The notes beneath the pieces were generated by a model. That model saw only the letters and a program-made list of their open reading frames with translations, searched no databases and had not been told where the DNA came from. From positions 1 to 46,103 of the forward strand of contig JAJQCX010000066.1 in the NCBI GenBank assembly GCA_021202495.1: 46,103 bases of DNA, written 5' to 3'. The stretch's first letter is position 1; every line of letters begins with the position of its first letter. The position numbers were made by a program, and so were the translations under genes. Source of the stretch: Clostridia bacterium (GTDB taxonomy: Bacteria; Bacillota; Clostridia; UMGS1883). Shown one piece after another: positions 8,442 to 16,666 of this stretch.

Positions 8442-9989
8442 ATGAAAAATTTAAAAATGATTTTGGCGGTATTTCTTTGCGCGGTGATAGTGTGCGGAGC
8501 AATGCCGCAGCTTGCATTTGCGGCGACAAGCGGCACCTGCGGAGAAAATGTAACGTGGGAATTGAGCGGTACAACCTTAACAATCATCGGCACAGGTGAT
8601 ATGTATGACTACGAGAGCAGCGGCACAAACGCATCGCCGTGGTTATCGAACAGCAGCATAAAAAAGGTAGTAATAGAAGACGGTGTGACAAGCATAGGCG
8701 ACTATTCCTTTTATAAGTGTTCCGCCTTAACGAGCGCTTCACTTGCAGATACGCTTGAAAGCATCGGCAGTCATGCGTTTGCCTCAACAGTATTGTCAAG
8801 CATCGACATACCCGACGGCGTTGTATCAATCGGTCAGTGGGCATTTTACTCCACAGATTTAATAGAGATGGTAATACCCGACAGTGTAACCGATATAGGA
8901 GCTTACGCCTTTTACTACTGTGATAGCCTCGGAGAGGTTACTTTGTCCAAGAATTTAACGGTTATAAATAAATATACATTTGCATATTGTAAATGGCTCA
9001 GCTTTATAGACATTCCCGCCAAGGTCGGAGCCATAAGCGATTATGCATTTTACGGCTGTTCGTTCATGACTTCGGTTTTTCTTCCCACCAAGGTGGCAAA
9101 TGGCGGAATAGGTGAAAGCGCATTTGCCGGCTGCGGCAATTTAAAAAATGTATATTTTGCAGGCGGAGAGGAAGACAGAGAAGCAATCTCCATCGGAAGT
9201 CTTAATCAATGCCTTACAAATGCCACATGGTATTATTATTCACCCCTTGCGGCAGTGGATGAAGAATCATCGGACATTTCCACATACTGCACCGTAACCT
9301 TTGACGGACGCGGGGTTTGTGAGGTGGAACCCCAAGTTGTTGAACAATACGATCTTGCAGTCGAGCCCGATGTTGATATGTCCAGAGAAGGATATACATT
9401 TTTGGGTTGGTATAACGGAAGCAGCAAATATGATTTTTCCTCCTTTGTAACCTCGGACATAACATTAACCGCCAAATGGGAGGATGAGGAAATACCCTCG
9501 TATTCCTCCGGCGGAGGCTATTATTACTACACTGAGGCTGCCGACGACGGCATCCACCTCTATAGGATATGCTATGTTGGGCACACAAATTCTCTTGTTG
9601 CCACCGCCTCGTATTCCTCTGTCACAAGCTCTGTCTGGACTGTTCCCGCAAATGTCACATATGAAACCAGCGGAGTTACATGCATAGCAACGGCACAAAA
9701 AGCCGGACGCTACACTATCTATGACACAATAACCTCCGGTTATTATGTCATAGCCTACGATGCGAACAATAAGCCGTATAATCAATGGCTGGGCGGCGTA
9801 AATATTTGTTATTTTTATCTTCATGCGGTTGAAGAAATAAGCAATATTACGGTGGATTCTGGCATTAATATGAATGTCGGGCAGTCTGTGCCGCTTAATT
9901 ACACCACAACCCCCCTCCGGCGGATATGCAAGGGCTATAAACGGCTTTCTTTGGTATTCTTCCAACACAGACGTTGTCACCATAAGTGA
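8442..9989 (+). CDS. Secreted BspA-type LRR / InlB-repeat surface protein, 5' part of frameshifted protease gene
   Basis: The start chosen is ATG 8442, 9 bases after AGGAGG; upstream ATGs at 8412 and 8436 are worse placed. A signal peptide spans about residues 1-28 (LAVFLCAVIVCGAM, cleavage near AFA-AT). BspA-type leucine-rich repeats cover about 80-240, with recurring I-G-x-x-A-F-Y and I-P-D-x-V units. An InlB-type B-repeat (GYTFLGWYNG, ending LTAKW) lies near 285-345. A linker and the first strand of a BIG2 domain (ITVDSGINMNVGQSVPL) follow. Then the frame is lost at a C6 tract (9910-9915) and the ORF ends with about 25 non-homologous residues. Removing one C restores a single reading frame to 12201, about 1252 residues. 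It is best read as one gene with 9874-12201. Confidence 0.85.
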   Translation: MKNLKMILAVFLCAVIVCGAMPQLAFAATSGTCGENVTWELSGTTLTIIGTGDMYDYESSGTNASPWLSNSSIKKVVIEDGVTSIGDYSFYKCSALTSASLADTLESIGSHAFASTVLSSIDIPDGVVSIGQWAFYSTDLIEMVIPDSVTDIGAYAFYYCDSLGEVTLSKNLTVINKYTFAYCKWLSFIDIPAKVGAISDYAFYGCSFMTSVFLPTKVANGGIGESAFAGCGNLKNVYFAGGEEDREAISIGSLNQCLTNATWYYYSPLAAVDEESSDISTYCTVTFDGRGVCEVEPQVVEQYDLAVEPDVDMSREGYTFLGWYNGSSKYDFSSFVTSDITLTAKWEDEEIPSYSSGGGYYYYTEAADDGIHLYRICYVGHTNSLVATASYSSVTSSVWTVPANVTYETSGVTCIATAQKAGRYTIYDTITSGYYVIAYDANNKPYNQWLGGVNICYFYLHAVEEISNITVDSGINMNVGQSVPLNYTTTPLRRICKGYKRLSLVFFQHRRCHHK

Positions 9990-12201
9990 CGACGGCATAT
10001 TGACGGCTGTAGGCGAAGGGACGGCAACGATCACCCTTGCAACCACAAGTACAAATCCCCAAAAGGCCACATGTGTTGTTAATGTGGGAGAAGGGGAAAC
10101 CTACAGCGTTATTTATGACGCCAACGGCGGCAGCGGTGCGCCCGGCAGTCAAACAAAGTCCCAATCAATAATCCTAACATTAAGCAGCGGTGTTCCAACC
10201 CGCTCGGGCTACACCTTCACAGGTTGGAACACATCATCCGACGGAAGCGGCACAAACTACAGCCCCGGCGGAGAATATTCAAAGGACGCAGATGTGACGC
10301 TGTATGCTCAGTGGACGAAAGTGACGTACACGGTTACATATGACGCAAACGGCGGCAGCGGCGCGCCCGGCAGTCAAACGAAAACCTACGGAACGTCCTT
10401 GACCTTGAGTGATACAATACCTACCAGAACAGGATATACCTTTACCGGTTGGAACACCTCATCCGACGGAAGCGGCACGAGCTATGCTGCGGGCGGGGCA
10501 TATACGGAAAACGCAGCCGCTACGCTGTACGCACAGTGGGAGAAAAAAACTGATAGTATATTCACAGCAAGTGTTGCCTTCAATCAAGAAAGCTTAACTG
10601 CCGGAGAATTAACAGCAGCTTGCGCTGTTGTGGAATCTTTCTCCGATGATCTTTTCATATCTCTCAATTTTTATCGTTCTGACGGTTTAATCGAGGATTT
10701 TGTCGTGCAGCGCGTCACTCCTTCGCAAAGCAGAGACTATTACATTTCGCAGCTATCTCTCACACTCACGATTCCGGACGATGTTTCCGACGGTGACTAT
10801 ATAAAGGTTGTCATCATATCCGCCGAAACGCTTGAACCTGCGACCTTTACGAACGATAACACGCTTTCTGCCTGCGAAGTCAGATACGACGGACTTTCCG
10901 AGCGCTACTATACGCTCGATTCTCCCGACGGTTCAATCGCGCTCACAAGCCTCACAGGCAGCGCGAACCGCGATCTCATTGTCGCGGATGAAGGCTCTGT
11001 TTTCCGCTTAAAAGATATGGGCGAAGGCGAATACGCCTTTGAAAACGGCGACAAATCCTCCGACCGCTTAAAGCAAAACACCGATACCTCGCCCCGCATG
11101 GGAGTATATCTCCCCGGCAGCGCCACTCAGCGCTGGCTTTTGGCGGAATATGACGGCGGATATTCCATTCAATCCGTCTCAAATTCCAAGTACATTGCAA
11201 TAGCTGACGGCGAGGTTATCCTTTCGGAAGAACCGTATGCCTTTACTCTCACCCTCTGCGGCGAAACGCCGTTCTCGCTCGCAACTGCGCTTGACGGTTT
11301 TGCTCTTTTGACCGAAGCGCAGCAGACGCGCTATGTTGAAATCTTTACCTCCGTCGGCGCATCCGTTTTTCCCGACGCAGGCAATCAAACAACATTCCTT
11401 TCCCGCAGCGAAACGGAGCTCACAACTCTTTATTCCGAAAAGGACAGCCTGACCGCCGAAGAGCAGCGCGATCAATTGCTTGAAATAATGTCCTCTCCTA
11501 TCTACTATTCGTCAACGACTTCCTATACTTGTGACATCAGAAACATTCCCACTCTTCCCGACACCGATGTCACCATTACTCAATCGGATCCCGTTGCGAC
11601 ACAGCATGAAATTTGGGATCTTTGCTCCTCCGGCGAAACGGTTGACTGCTATCTTATCGCCGTCACCTATACGACCGACGACAGTACGCAGACTGTTTCC
11701 GTCTACACTCCCGACACCACTTTCGGCAACGTTCAAAACGCAATCGAAGCTCTCGGCAGATTCCCCTATGCGTACCGCCAATATATCAAAAATATGTATG
11801 TCTATCAATCAGACGGCAATACATATAACTGCGGCGGCGAGGAGATGTTCGTCCGTCTTTCGCAGGCTGTTTCGGTCGATTCCATCGCGCGCGGCTTTGC
11901 GCACGAGCTCGGACACAGCCTTGACATGATGGCAAACGGCAACGTCAGCGACACGACAACCCACTGGTGTCAGGGCAGCAAATGGCAGTCCTGCGTGGCA
12001 GACGACATTGCGACAATTTCCGTCTACGGCAACAGCAATTACTATGAGGGCATCGCCGAATTTTCGCGCCTTTATCTCTCTTCCTACGATAACCGCGACA
12101 GAATGCTCGGCATGGAACAGCTTTTCCCCAATCAGCTCGCCTCCTTTAACCGCCTTCTGACCAAGGTCGGCGCATCCGTCCTCTACGGCGGCACGGAATG
12201 A
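9874..12201 (+). CDS. ATLF/PPEP-like metalloprotease with BIG2 and InlB repeats, 3' part of frameshifted gene
   Basis: This ORF is open from 9874, but only sequence after about 9916 is the natural continuation of the upstream gene. Order: the rest of a BIG2 domain, then two InlB-type B-repeats (about 10100-10548), then a roughly 540-residue block closely similar throughout to the protein at 6156-7871. That block contains the ricin-type QRW region and the peptidase with HELGHSLD (HELGH starting at base 11902), YGNSNYYE and AEFSRL. All zinc and catalytic residues are kept. No ribosome binding site supports independent initiation at 9874, so this half is probably untranslated unless the frameshift is a sequencing error or phase variant. 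The stop overlaps the GNAT start (ATGA). Confidence 0.82.
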   Translation: MSGSLCRLITPQPPSGGYARAINGFLWYSSNTDVVTISDDGILTAVGEGTATITLATTSTNPQKATCVVNVGEGETYSVIYDANGGSGAPGSQTKSQSIILTLSSGVPTRSGYTFTGWNTSSDGSGTNYSPGGEYSKDADVTLYAQWTKVTYTVTYDANGGSGAPGSQTKTYGTSLTLSDTIPTRTGYTFTGWNTSSDGSGTSYAAGGAYTENAAATLYAQWEKKTDSIFTASVAFNQESLTAGELTAACAVVESFSDDLFISLNFYRSDGLIEDFVVQRVTPSQSRDYYISQLSLTLTIPDDVSDGDYIKVVIISAETLEPATFTNDNTLSACEVRYDGLSERYYTLDSPDGSIALTSLTGSANRDLIVADEGSVFRLKDMGEGEYAFENGDKSSDRLKQNTDTSPRMGVYLPGSATQRWLLAEYDGGYSIQSVSNSKYIAIADGEVILSEEPYAFTLTLCGETPFSLATALDGFALLTEAQQTRYVEIFTSVGASVFPDAGNQTTFLSRSETELTTLYSEKDSLTAEEQRDQLLEIMSSPIYYSSTTSYTCDIRNIPTLPDTDVTITQSDPVATQHEIWDLCSSGETVDCYLIAVTYTTDDSTQTVSVYTPDTTFGNVQNAIEALGRFPYAYRQYIKNMYVYQSDGNTYNCGGEEMFVRLSQAVSVDSIARGFAHELGHSLDMMANGNVSDTTTHWCQGSKWQSCVADDIATISVYGNSNYYEGIAEFSRLYLSSYDNRDRMLGMEQLFPNQLASFNRLLTKVGASVLYGGTE
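10100..10548 (+). repeat. Two tandem InlB-type (Listeria-Bacteroides) repeats
   Basis: Copy 1 (about 10100-10320) and copy 2 (about 10321-10548) share long DNA and protein identity. Both encode YDANGGSGAPGSQTK, GYTFTGWNTSSDGSGT and LYAQW. They form the stalk between the BIG2 domain and the protease block. The near-identity implies recent duplication or homogenisation and makes the region recombination- and assembly-prone. Confidence 0.85.
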
Positions 12202-12767
12202 GCATGAACAATATCACAATCCGCCCCGCCTATCTTTCAGATGCGGAAAAATTACTCAATATCTATTCGCCCTACGTTTTGCATACCGCGATAACATTTA
12301 ATCTCACCCCTCCTTCGCCCGATGAATTTCGGGCGAAGATGGAACAGACAATGCAAAACTACCCCTATCTTGTCGCGGAGCAAAACGGCGAAATCGTAGG
12401 CTACTCCTACGCCTCCCTCTTTGTCGGGCGCGACGCCTACAACCACAGCGCCGAAATGTCAATCTATCTTGACAAATCCCACACCCACTGCGGCACAGGA
12501 AGACTGCTTTATGAAAACATGGAAAAGATTTTGCTTTCTCAAAACGTCTTTAACCTCTATGCCTGCGTCGCCGCGCCGATTGTCGAGGACGAATATCTCA
12601 CCAACAACAGCATCGATTTTCACCTTCACATGGGCTATTCCCTCATCGGCACCTTCACGCGCTGCGGAAGAAAATTTGACCGCTGGTACAACATGGTTTG
12701 GCTTGAAAAAATTTTAGCCTCACCTCAAACTCCCGAAGCGTTTATCCCCTATGCCAACCTATATTAA
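12198..12767 (+). CDS. GNAT-family N-acetyltransferase, phosphinothricin-acetyltransferase-like
   Basis: A 189-residue cytoplasmic acetyltransferase. The pattern follows the PAT/Bar branch of GNAT enzymes: IRPAYLSDAEKLLNIY at the start, YPYLVAEQNGEIVGYSYAS, then SIYLDKSHTHCGTGRLLYENM (acetyl-CoA pyrophosphate loop region), and LHMGYSLIGTFTRCGRKFDRWYNMVWLEK at the C-terminus. The substrate cannot be told from sequence. Translation may start at 12198 (overlapping the protease stop) or at ATG 12204. It ends in a strong bidirectional terminator shared with the convergent pheT. Confidence 0.88.
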   Translation: MSMNNITIRPAYLSDAEKLLNIYSPYVLHTAITFNLTPPSPDEFRAKMEQTMQNYPYLVAEQNGEIVGYSYASLFVGRDAYNHSAEMSIYLDKSHTHCGTGRLLYENMEKILLSQNVFNLYACVAAPIVEDEYLTNNSIDFHLHMGYSLIGTFTRCGRKFDRWYNMVWLEKILASPQTPEAFIPYANLY

Positions 12768-12772
12768 ACCCT

Positions 12773-12816
12773 AAAAAAAATGGGACAGGCAATCAAATCT
12801 GCCTGTCCCATTTTTT
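12773..12816. terminator. Bidirectional rho-independent terminator
   Basis: An A8 tract (12773-12780) precedes TGGGACAGGCA (12781-12791), an 8-base loop, TGCCTGTCCCA (12800-12810) and T6 (12811-12816). The perfect 11-bp stem, flanked by A and T runs, ends transcription of the GNAT gene on the plus strand and of pheT on the minus strand. Confidence 0.92.
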
Positions 12817-12824
12817 ACTTGGCG

Positions 12825-14615
12825 TTACATTTTAAGATTTATTCCCTCGCCGGAAAGCGTATCGATAATTGTGTTCACAACCGGCATTACCTCTTCCTTT
12901 GTCAGCGTTCTTTCGCTGTCCGAGAATACCATTCTCACGGTGACGGATTTGCCGCTCTCGCCGCTGTAAGTGTCAACCACGCTCACCTTTTTGATAAGCG
13001 TGCACTTTGCTTTTTCAATCGCACTTGCAATCGGCGCGAATTTTTCCGAAACGAATGACAAATCAATTTCTATCGTCGGAAATCTCGACGCTTCCTCGTA
13101 GACAATTTCAGCCTCGGGCGCGGACGCAAAGTCGTCGACGTCTATCTCGGCGTAAACAATGTTCGCTTTTTTGTCAATCTTCTTTGAAACGGGCGCGCTC
13201 ACAATGCCCATCTCGCCCACCTTTTTGCCGCCGCAGAAAACAGCGTTCAAATTCTTCGGATGCTGATAGGAATGCGACTTCTCCATCTTTTCATATGTCA
13301 ATCCCATGTGCTTTATATCCGATGCCAAAACAGCAAGCATATCGCGCAGGTTAAAATACGTCTCCTCCATGCTTCCGGTCTTATCGAAAAGTGTTATCGC
13401 AAGCTTTTTGTGCTCGTCGCAAAGTCCGTCCTCTTTTAACCCCTCAACAACTCTGCCTATTTCAAAAATGCCGAAAGAGGGCGCATAAGCCGCGTTTTTG
13501 TTCACCTGGCAAATTTGCGTCGGTATCATCGAACGGCGCAGCGTCTCAATTCCGGGATTTGTTGAATTTGCGAGCTTCACGTTGTCCTCAACTTCAATTC
13601 CAAGCTCGCGGCACTCGTCGTAATACGCCCAAATGTACGAATGAACCTCATGCAGCGAAAAACGCTTTACCAAAATGTCCTTAATCTTTTCTTCAATCGT
13701 CTTTACGTGAGCCTGACGAATGGGATAAAGCGGCGCTGTCGCCGTGTGAACGGCGAAATTGTCATAGCCGTAAATTCTCGTTATCTCTTCGATGATGTCC
13801 GCCTTTATCGTGACGTCCTTCGTCGCTCTCCACGTCGGCACACCCACTGTAAATACATCGTTTTGCAGCCCCGCCGTAAAGCCGAGCGATTTTAATGTTT
13901 TCAATATTGTCTCGTCCGAGATTTCAATTCCCGTGTACCTGTCGACAAATTTTCTGTCAAATTGGAGTGTCGCCGGCGCGTATTTGAACGCGTATTCATC
14001 GGTCAGTGAGGAAACAACCTTCACCCCTCCGTCAACGTCCGTCAAAAGCTTCAGGAAACGCCCTATCGCCGGCACTGTCGTCTCGGGGTCAAGGCTCTTT
14101 TCATAGCGCATCGAAGCGTCCGTCCTGTGCGAAAGTCGCACGGTCGATTTGCGTATCGAAACGGGGTCAAACGTCGCCGATTCAAGCGTCAGCGTCGTCG
14201 TGTCGTCCACGATTTCCGAATCGAGACCGCCCATTATACCAGCAATGGCAACGGGCGTGTCGCCGTTGCAAATCATGAGTGTGTTGTTGTCGATGTTCCT
14301 CTCCACACCGTCAAGCGTTGTGAATTTGAACGGCTCGTCAAAGCACTTTATTCGAAGCTTCTCCACTTTTCGCGAATCGAACGCGTGCATCGGCTGCCCC
14401 ATTTCTAGCATAATGTAGTTCGTTATGTCTGCCAAAAGATTTATCGCTCTCATTCCGCAGTAAAAGAGCCTTATTCTCATGTTCACGGGGCTGACGTTTT
14501 TCGTGATGTTCTCAACCTGAATACATGAATATCTCTGGCACAGCGGATTTTCAATCTTCATATCTATCTTGGGAAGATCGTCGAACGCCGACAAGTCAAC
14601 CTTTTCAATCTCCAT
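12825..14615 (-). CDS. pheT: Phenylalanine--tRNA ligase beta subunit, C-terminal part of interrupted gene
   Basis: A 596-residue ORF that continues PheT in the same frame after an in-frame TAG (14616-14618). Its first codon is the ATG immediately after that stop. It contains the B3/B4 editing-domain region (LLADITNYIMLEMGQPMHAFD; NNTLMICNGDTPVAIAGIMGG), the B5 domain (RFVDR-like stretch through TWRATKDVTIKADIIEEITRIYGYDN), the catalytic-like core, and a C-terminal FDX-ACB domain (FPTIEIDLSFVSEKFAPI ... VRMVFSDSERTLTKEEV). No Shine-Dalgarno sequence is evident before this ATG. Expression would need re-initiation at TAGATG or stop readthrough. pheT is normally essential, so either the halves assemble or the stop is an error. 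Confidence 0.9.
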   Translation of the reverse strand: MEIEKVDLSAFDDLPKIDMKIENPLCQRYSCIQVENITKNVSPVNMRIRLFYCGMRAINLLADITNYIMLEMGQPMHAFDSRKVEKLRIKCFDEPFKFTTLDGVERNIDNNTLMICNGDTPVAIAGIMGGLDSEIVDDTTTLTLESATFDPVSIRKSTVRLSHRTDASMRYEKSLDPETTVPAIGRFLKLLTDVDGGVKVVSSLTDEYAFKYAPATLQFDRKFVDRYTGIEISDETILKTLKSLGFTAGLQNDVFTVGVPTWRATKDVTIKADIIEEITRIYGYDNFAVHTATAPLYPIRQAHVKTIEEKIKDILVKRFSLHEVHSYIWAYYDECRELGIEVEDNVKLANSTNPGIETLRRSMIPTQICQVNKNAAYAPSFGIFEIGRVVEGLKEDGLCDEHKKLAITLFDKTGSMEETYFNLRDMLAVLASDIKHMGLTYEKMEKSHSYQHPKNLNAVFCGGKKVGEMGIVSAPVSKKIDKKANIVYAEIDVDDFASAPEAEIVYEEASRFPTIEIDLSFVSEKFAPIASAIEKAKCTLIKKVSVVDTYSGESGKSVTVRMVFSDSERTLTKEEVMPVVNTIIDTLSGEGINLKM

Positions 14616-15185
14616 CTATTCTCTGCCCGAAAGCGCCGCTAACTCTCTCGCAATGCCGTAATGTCCCCAAAGGTGGGGGCGGTTTGTCTGTGACTTATTA
14701 TCAACCTCAAAAATGATGTCGTCAATCTGATAGAGCTCCTTCAAATCCGTTCCGCACAGCGCGTCGTCCGTTATCTCCATTATTCCCGAGTGATCCGCGC
14801 TGATTCCGAGCTCCTTTTCCGAGCAGCACATTCCGTTTGACATATATCCCGCCAACGCTCTCGGCTCAATCACAATCTCGCCCACCTGTGCGCCGACCTT
14901 TGCAAACGCCGTCTTCATTCCCACTCTCACATTAGGCGCACCGCACACAACGTCGGTCAGCGCTCCGTCGCCCGCGTCAACCTTCAAAAGGTGCAGCTTC
15001 TTCGACTTCGGATGATTTTCCACGGATTTAATCTCCGCCACAACAATTCCGCTTATGTCGATGCCCTTGTAAAATATCTCGTTTTCAACTTCCGCCGACG
15101 AAAGCGAAAAACGGTTTATCAGCTCTCTCTTGTCAAGCCCGCTCAAATCAACAAAATCGCAAATCCAATTCATTGACAAAAACAT
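14616..15185 (-). CDS. pheT: Phenylalanine--tRNA ligase beta subunit, N-terminal part of interrupted gene
   Basis: A 189-residue ORF carrying the PheT N-terminus SMNWICDFVDLSGLDKREL and the EMAP/tRNA-binding-like B2 domain (GIVVAEIKSVENHPKSKKLH, VVCGAPNVRVGMKTAFAKVGA). The GYMSNGMCCSEKELGI motif follows, and then ITPNRPHLWGHYGIARELAAL-type sequence. It stops at TAG in the middle of a conserved helix (ALSGRE-stop-MEIEKV). The downstream ORF continues in the same frame. The start at ATG 15185 has an AAGGACT site and follows pheS by 23 bases. Together the halves give about 785 residues plus one interrupted codon, the normal PheT length. Confidence 0.9.
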   Translation of the reverse strand: MFLSMNWICDFVDLSGLDKRELINRFSLSSAEVENEIFYKGIDISGIVVAEIKSVENHPKSKKLHLLKVDAGDGALTDVVCGAPNVRVGMKTAFAKVGAQVGEIVIEPRALAGYMSNGMCCSEKELGISADHSGIMEITDDALCGTDLKELYQIDDIIFEVDNKSQTNRPHLWGHYGIARELAALSGRE

Positions 15186-15208
15186 AATATATCAGTCCTT
15201 TCCGAATT

Positions 15209-16255
15209 TTATTCAGTAAATTGAGCCAAATTTCTCAAATCAGCGCCGTTAAGGTCTCTGATGTCCTTAATTCCGTATTTCATCATCGCAAGGCGCGTCA
15301 TGCCCAAGCCGAACGCAAAGCCCGTGTATTCCTCGGGATCGATGCCGCCCATTCTCAAAACCTCGGGGTGTATCATTCCGCACGGGCACAGCTCCAGCCA
15401 GCCGCTGTTTTTGCACGAGGGGCATCCCTCGCCGCCGCAGATAAGGCAGTTTATGTCAAGCTCAAAGCCCGGCTCGACAAACGGGAAATATCCCGGTCTC
15501 AGCCTTACCTTTATATCTCTGCCAAACACCTCCGACAGCATCGTTTTCATAAAGAAAATGAGGTTCGATATCGAAATGTTTTTGTCAACCATCACGCCCT
15601 CCATCTGGAAGAACGTGTTTTCATGGCACGCGTCGGTAGCCTCGTTTCTAAAACAGCGTCCCGGGAAAATCGCCTTGATGGGTCTGCCCTCGTTTACAAG
15701 CGCGTCGCGGTATTTTTTATATATCGCGTTCTGCGCCGCGCTCGTCTGCGTTTTCAAAAGCTGCCCGTTTTCAAGATAATATGTGTCCTGCATGTCTCTT
15801 GCCGGATGGTGCTTGGGAATGTTGACAGCTTCAAAGCACTCGTAATCCGTCACAATCTCGCCGTAGTCCTCAACCGTAAAGCCCATTGAGCGGAACACAT
15901 CCTCGCACTGACGCTGCACAAGCGTTATCGGATGATACGATCCCCGCTCCAAATTTGCCGGCATCGAAACGTCAAATTCGGGCATCGCGTTGTTTTCGCG
16001 CTCTATCTCCTGCTCTTTCAATTCCTTCGTCTTTTCCGCAATCTTTTCCGCAACCTCGTCCTTCAACACGTTCACCGTCTGCCCGAACGCCTTCTTTTCC
16101 TCAGCCGCAAGGTTTTTCATTTCCTTCATCAGCTCGCTGATGCTTCCCTTTTTGCCCAAGAAAGCCACGCGCACCTCGTCAAGGTCGGAAAGACTTTTCA
16201 CCTTTTCAAGCCTTTCCAAAAACTGCTCTTTTAAAATAGATGTTTTCTCAGCCAT
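15209..16255 (-). CDS. pheS: Phenylalanine--tRNA ligase alpha subunit
   Basis: A 348-residue class II synthetase catalytic subunit that charges tRNA-Phe. It has an N-terminal coiled coil (about residues 1-90), class II motif 1 (HPARDMQDTYYLENGQLLKTQTS region), motif 2 (FPGRCFRNEATDACHENTFFQMEG) and motif 3 (GFAFGLGMTRLAMMKYGI). A four-cysteine cluster (CLICGGEGCPSCKNSGW) is of the kind seen in many Firmicutes PheS proteins. The gene lies directly upstream of pheT and downstream of a T-box leader, so it is regulated by uncharged tRNA-Phe. The RBS is AAAGGA before ATG 16255. Confidence 0.97.
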   Translation of the reverse strand: MAEKTSILKEQFLERLEKVKSLSDLDEVRVAFLGKKGSISELMKEMKNLAAEEKKAFGQTVNVLKDEVAEKIAEKTKELKEQEIERENNAMPEFDVSMPANLERGSYHPITLVQRQCEDVFRSMGFTVEDYGEIVTDYECFEAVNIPKHHPARDMQDTYYLENGQLLKTQTSAAQNAIYKKYRDALVNEGRPIKAIFPGRCFRNEATDACHENTFFQMEGVMVDKNISISNLIFFMKTMLSEVFGRDIKVRLRPGYFPFVEPGFELDINCLICGGEGCPSCKNSGWLELCPCGMIHPEVLRMGGIDPEEYTGFAFGLGMTRLAMMKYGIKDIRDLNGADLRNLAQFTE

Positions 16256-16287
16256 AAAAATTATCCTTTCTTTCTTTTTTGCATATC

Positions 16288-16530
16288 AAAAAACTCGCCC
16301 CGACACAAGGGACGAGCATAACCCGCGGTACCACCCAAATTCAGAAAATTTCTGCACTCAAACTGCCTCTTTGCGTGCGGCAAAACACTCCGCTTAATCT
16401 TACGTTTTCACGGAAAGCTCCGAATGCTGAAATTCGCACTTCTCACCGCCGCAAGGGTATTTTCAGCCCATGATACCCACTCTCTGCTGCGCCGTGTGAG
16501 CGCTGCTTACACATTCCTCAACGCCTGCAA
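16288..16530 (-). promoter_or_regulatory. T-box leader (tRNA-Phe-responsive) of pheST
   Basis: On the minus strand the conserved T-box core GGGTGGTACCGCGGG lies at about 16335-16321. It is followed by a terminator hairpin (GGGACGAG 16316-16309 with CTCGCCCC 16301-16294) and a T6 tract (16293-16288). Upstream are an AGAGAG-like element and a stem around GGGTAT/ATACCC, consistent with Stem I. Phe (UUC) specifier candidates are TTC at 16424-16422 (GCATTCGGAGC) or 16431-16429; I cannot decide between them without folding. Uncharged tRNA-Phe should favour the antiterminator and pheST transcription. Confidence 0.9.
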
Positions 16531-16535
16531 GCCTT

Positions 16536-16564
16536 ATTATACCAAACCGATTTTCTCTTGTCAA
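16536..16564 (-). promoter_or_regulatory. Consensus sigma-A promoter of pheST
   Basis: On the minus strand TTGACA (16564-16559) and TATAAT (16541-16536) are spaced by exactly 17 bases. Transcription would start just upstream of the T-box leader. Both boxes match consensus perfectly, as expected when control is exerted by attenuation rather than by initiation. Confidence 0.88.
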
Positions 16565-16598
16565 GCCCAAACTTTAACATAAAAAACACACTCGCCTC

Positions 16599-16626
16599 TT
16601 GAATTTAATTAAAACCATGATATAAT
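16599..16626 (+). promoter_or_regulatory. Promoter of the membrane-anchored 316-residue protein gene
   Basis: TTGAAT (16599-16604) and TATAAT (16621-16626) are spaced by 16 bases. A TG at 16618-16619 gives an extended -10. The element is divergent from the pheST promoter about 35 bases away. The coding start lies 40 bases downstream behind GGAGGG. Confidence 0.75.
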
Positions 16627-16666
16627 AATAGGTGCCCGAGGCAAAGAAATCTAACGGAGGGAAATT

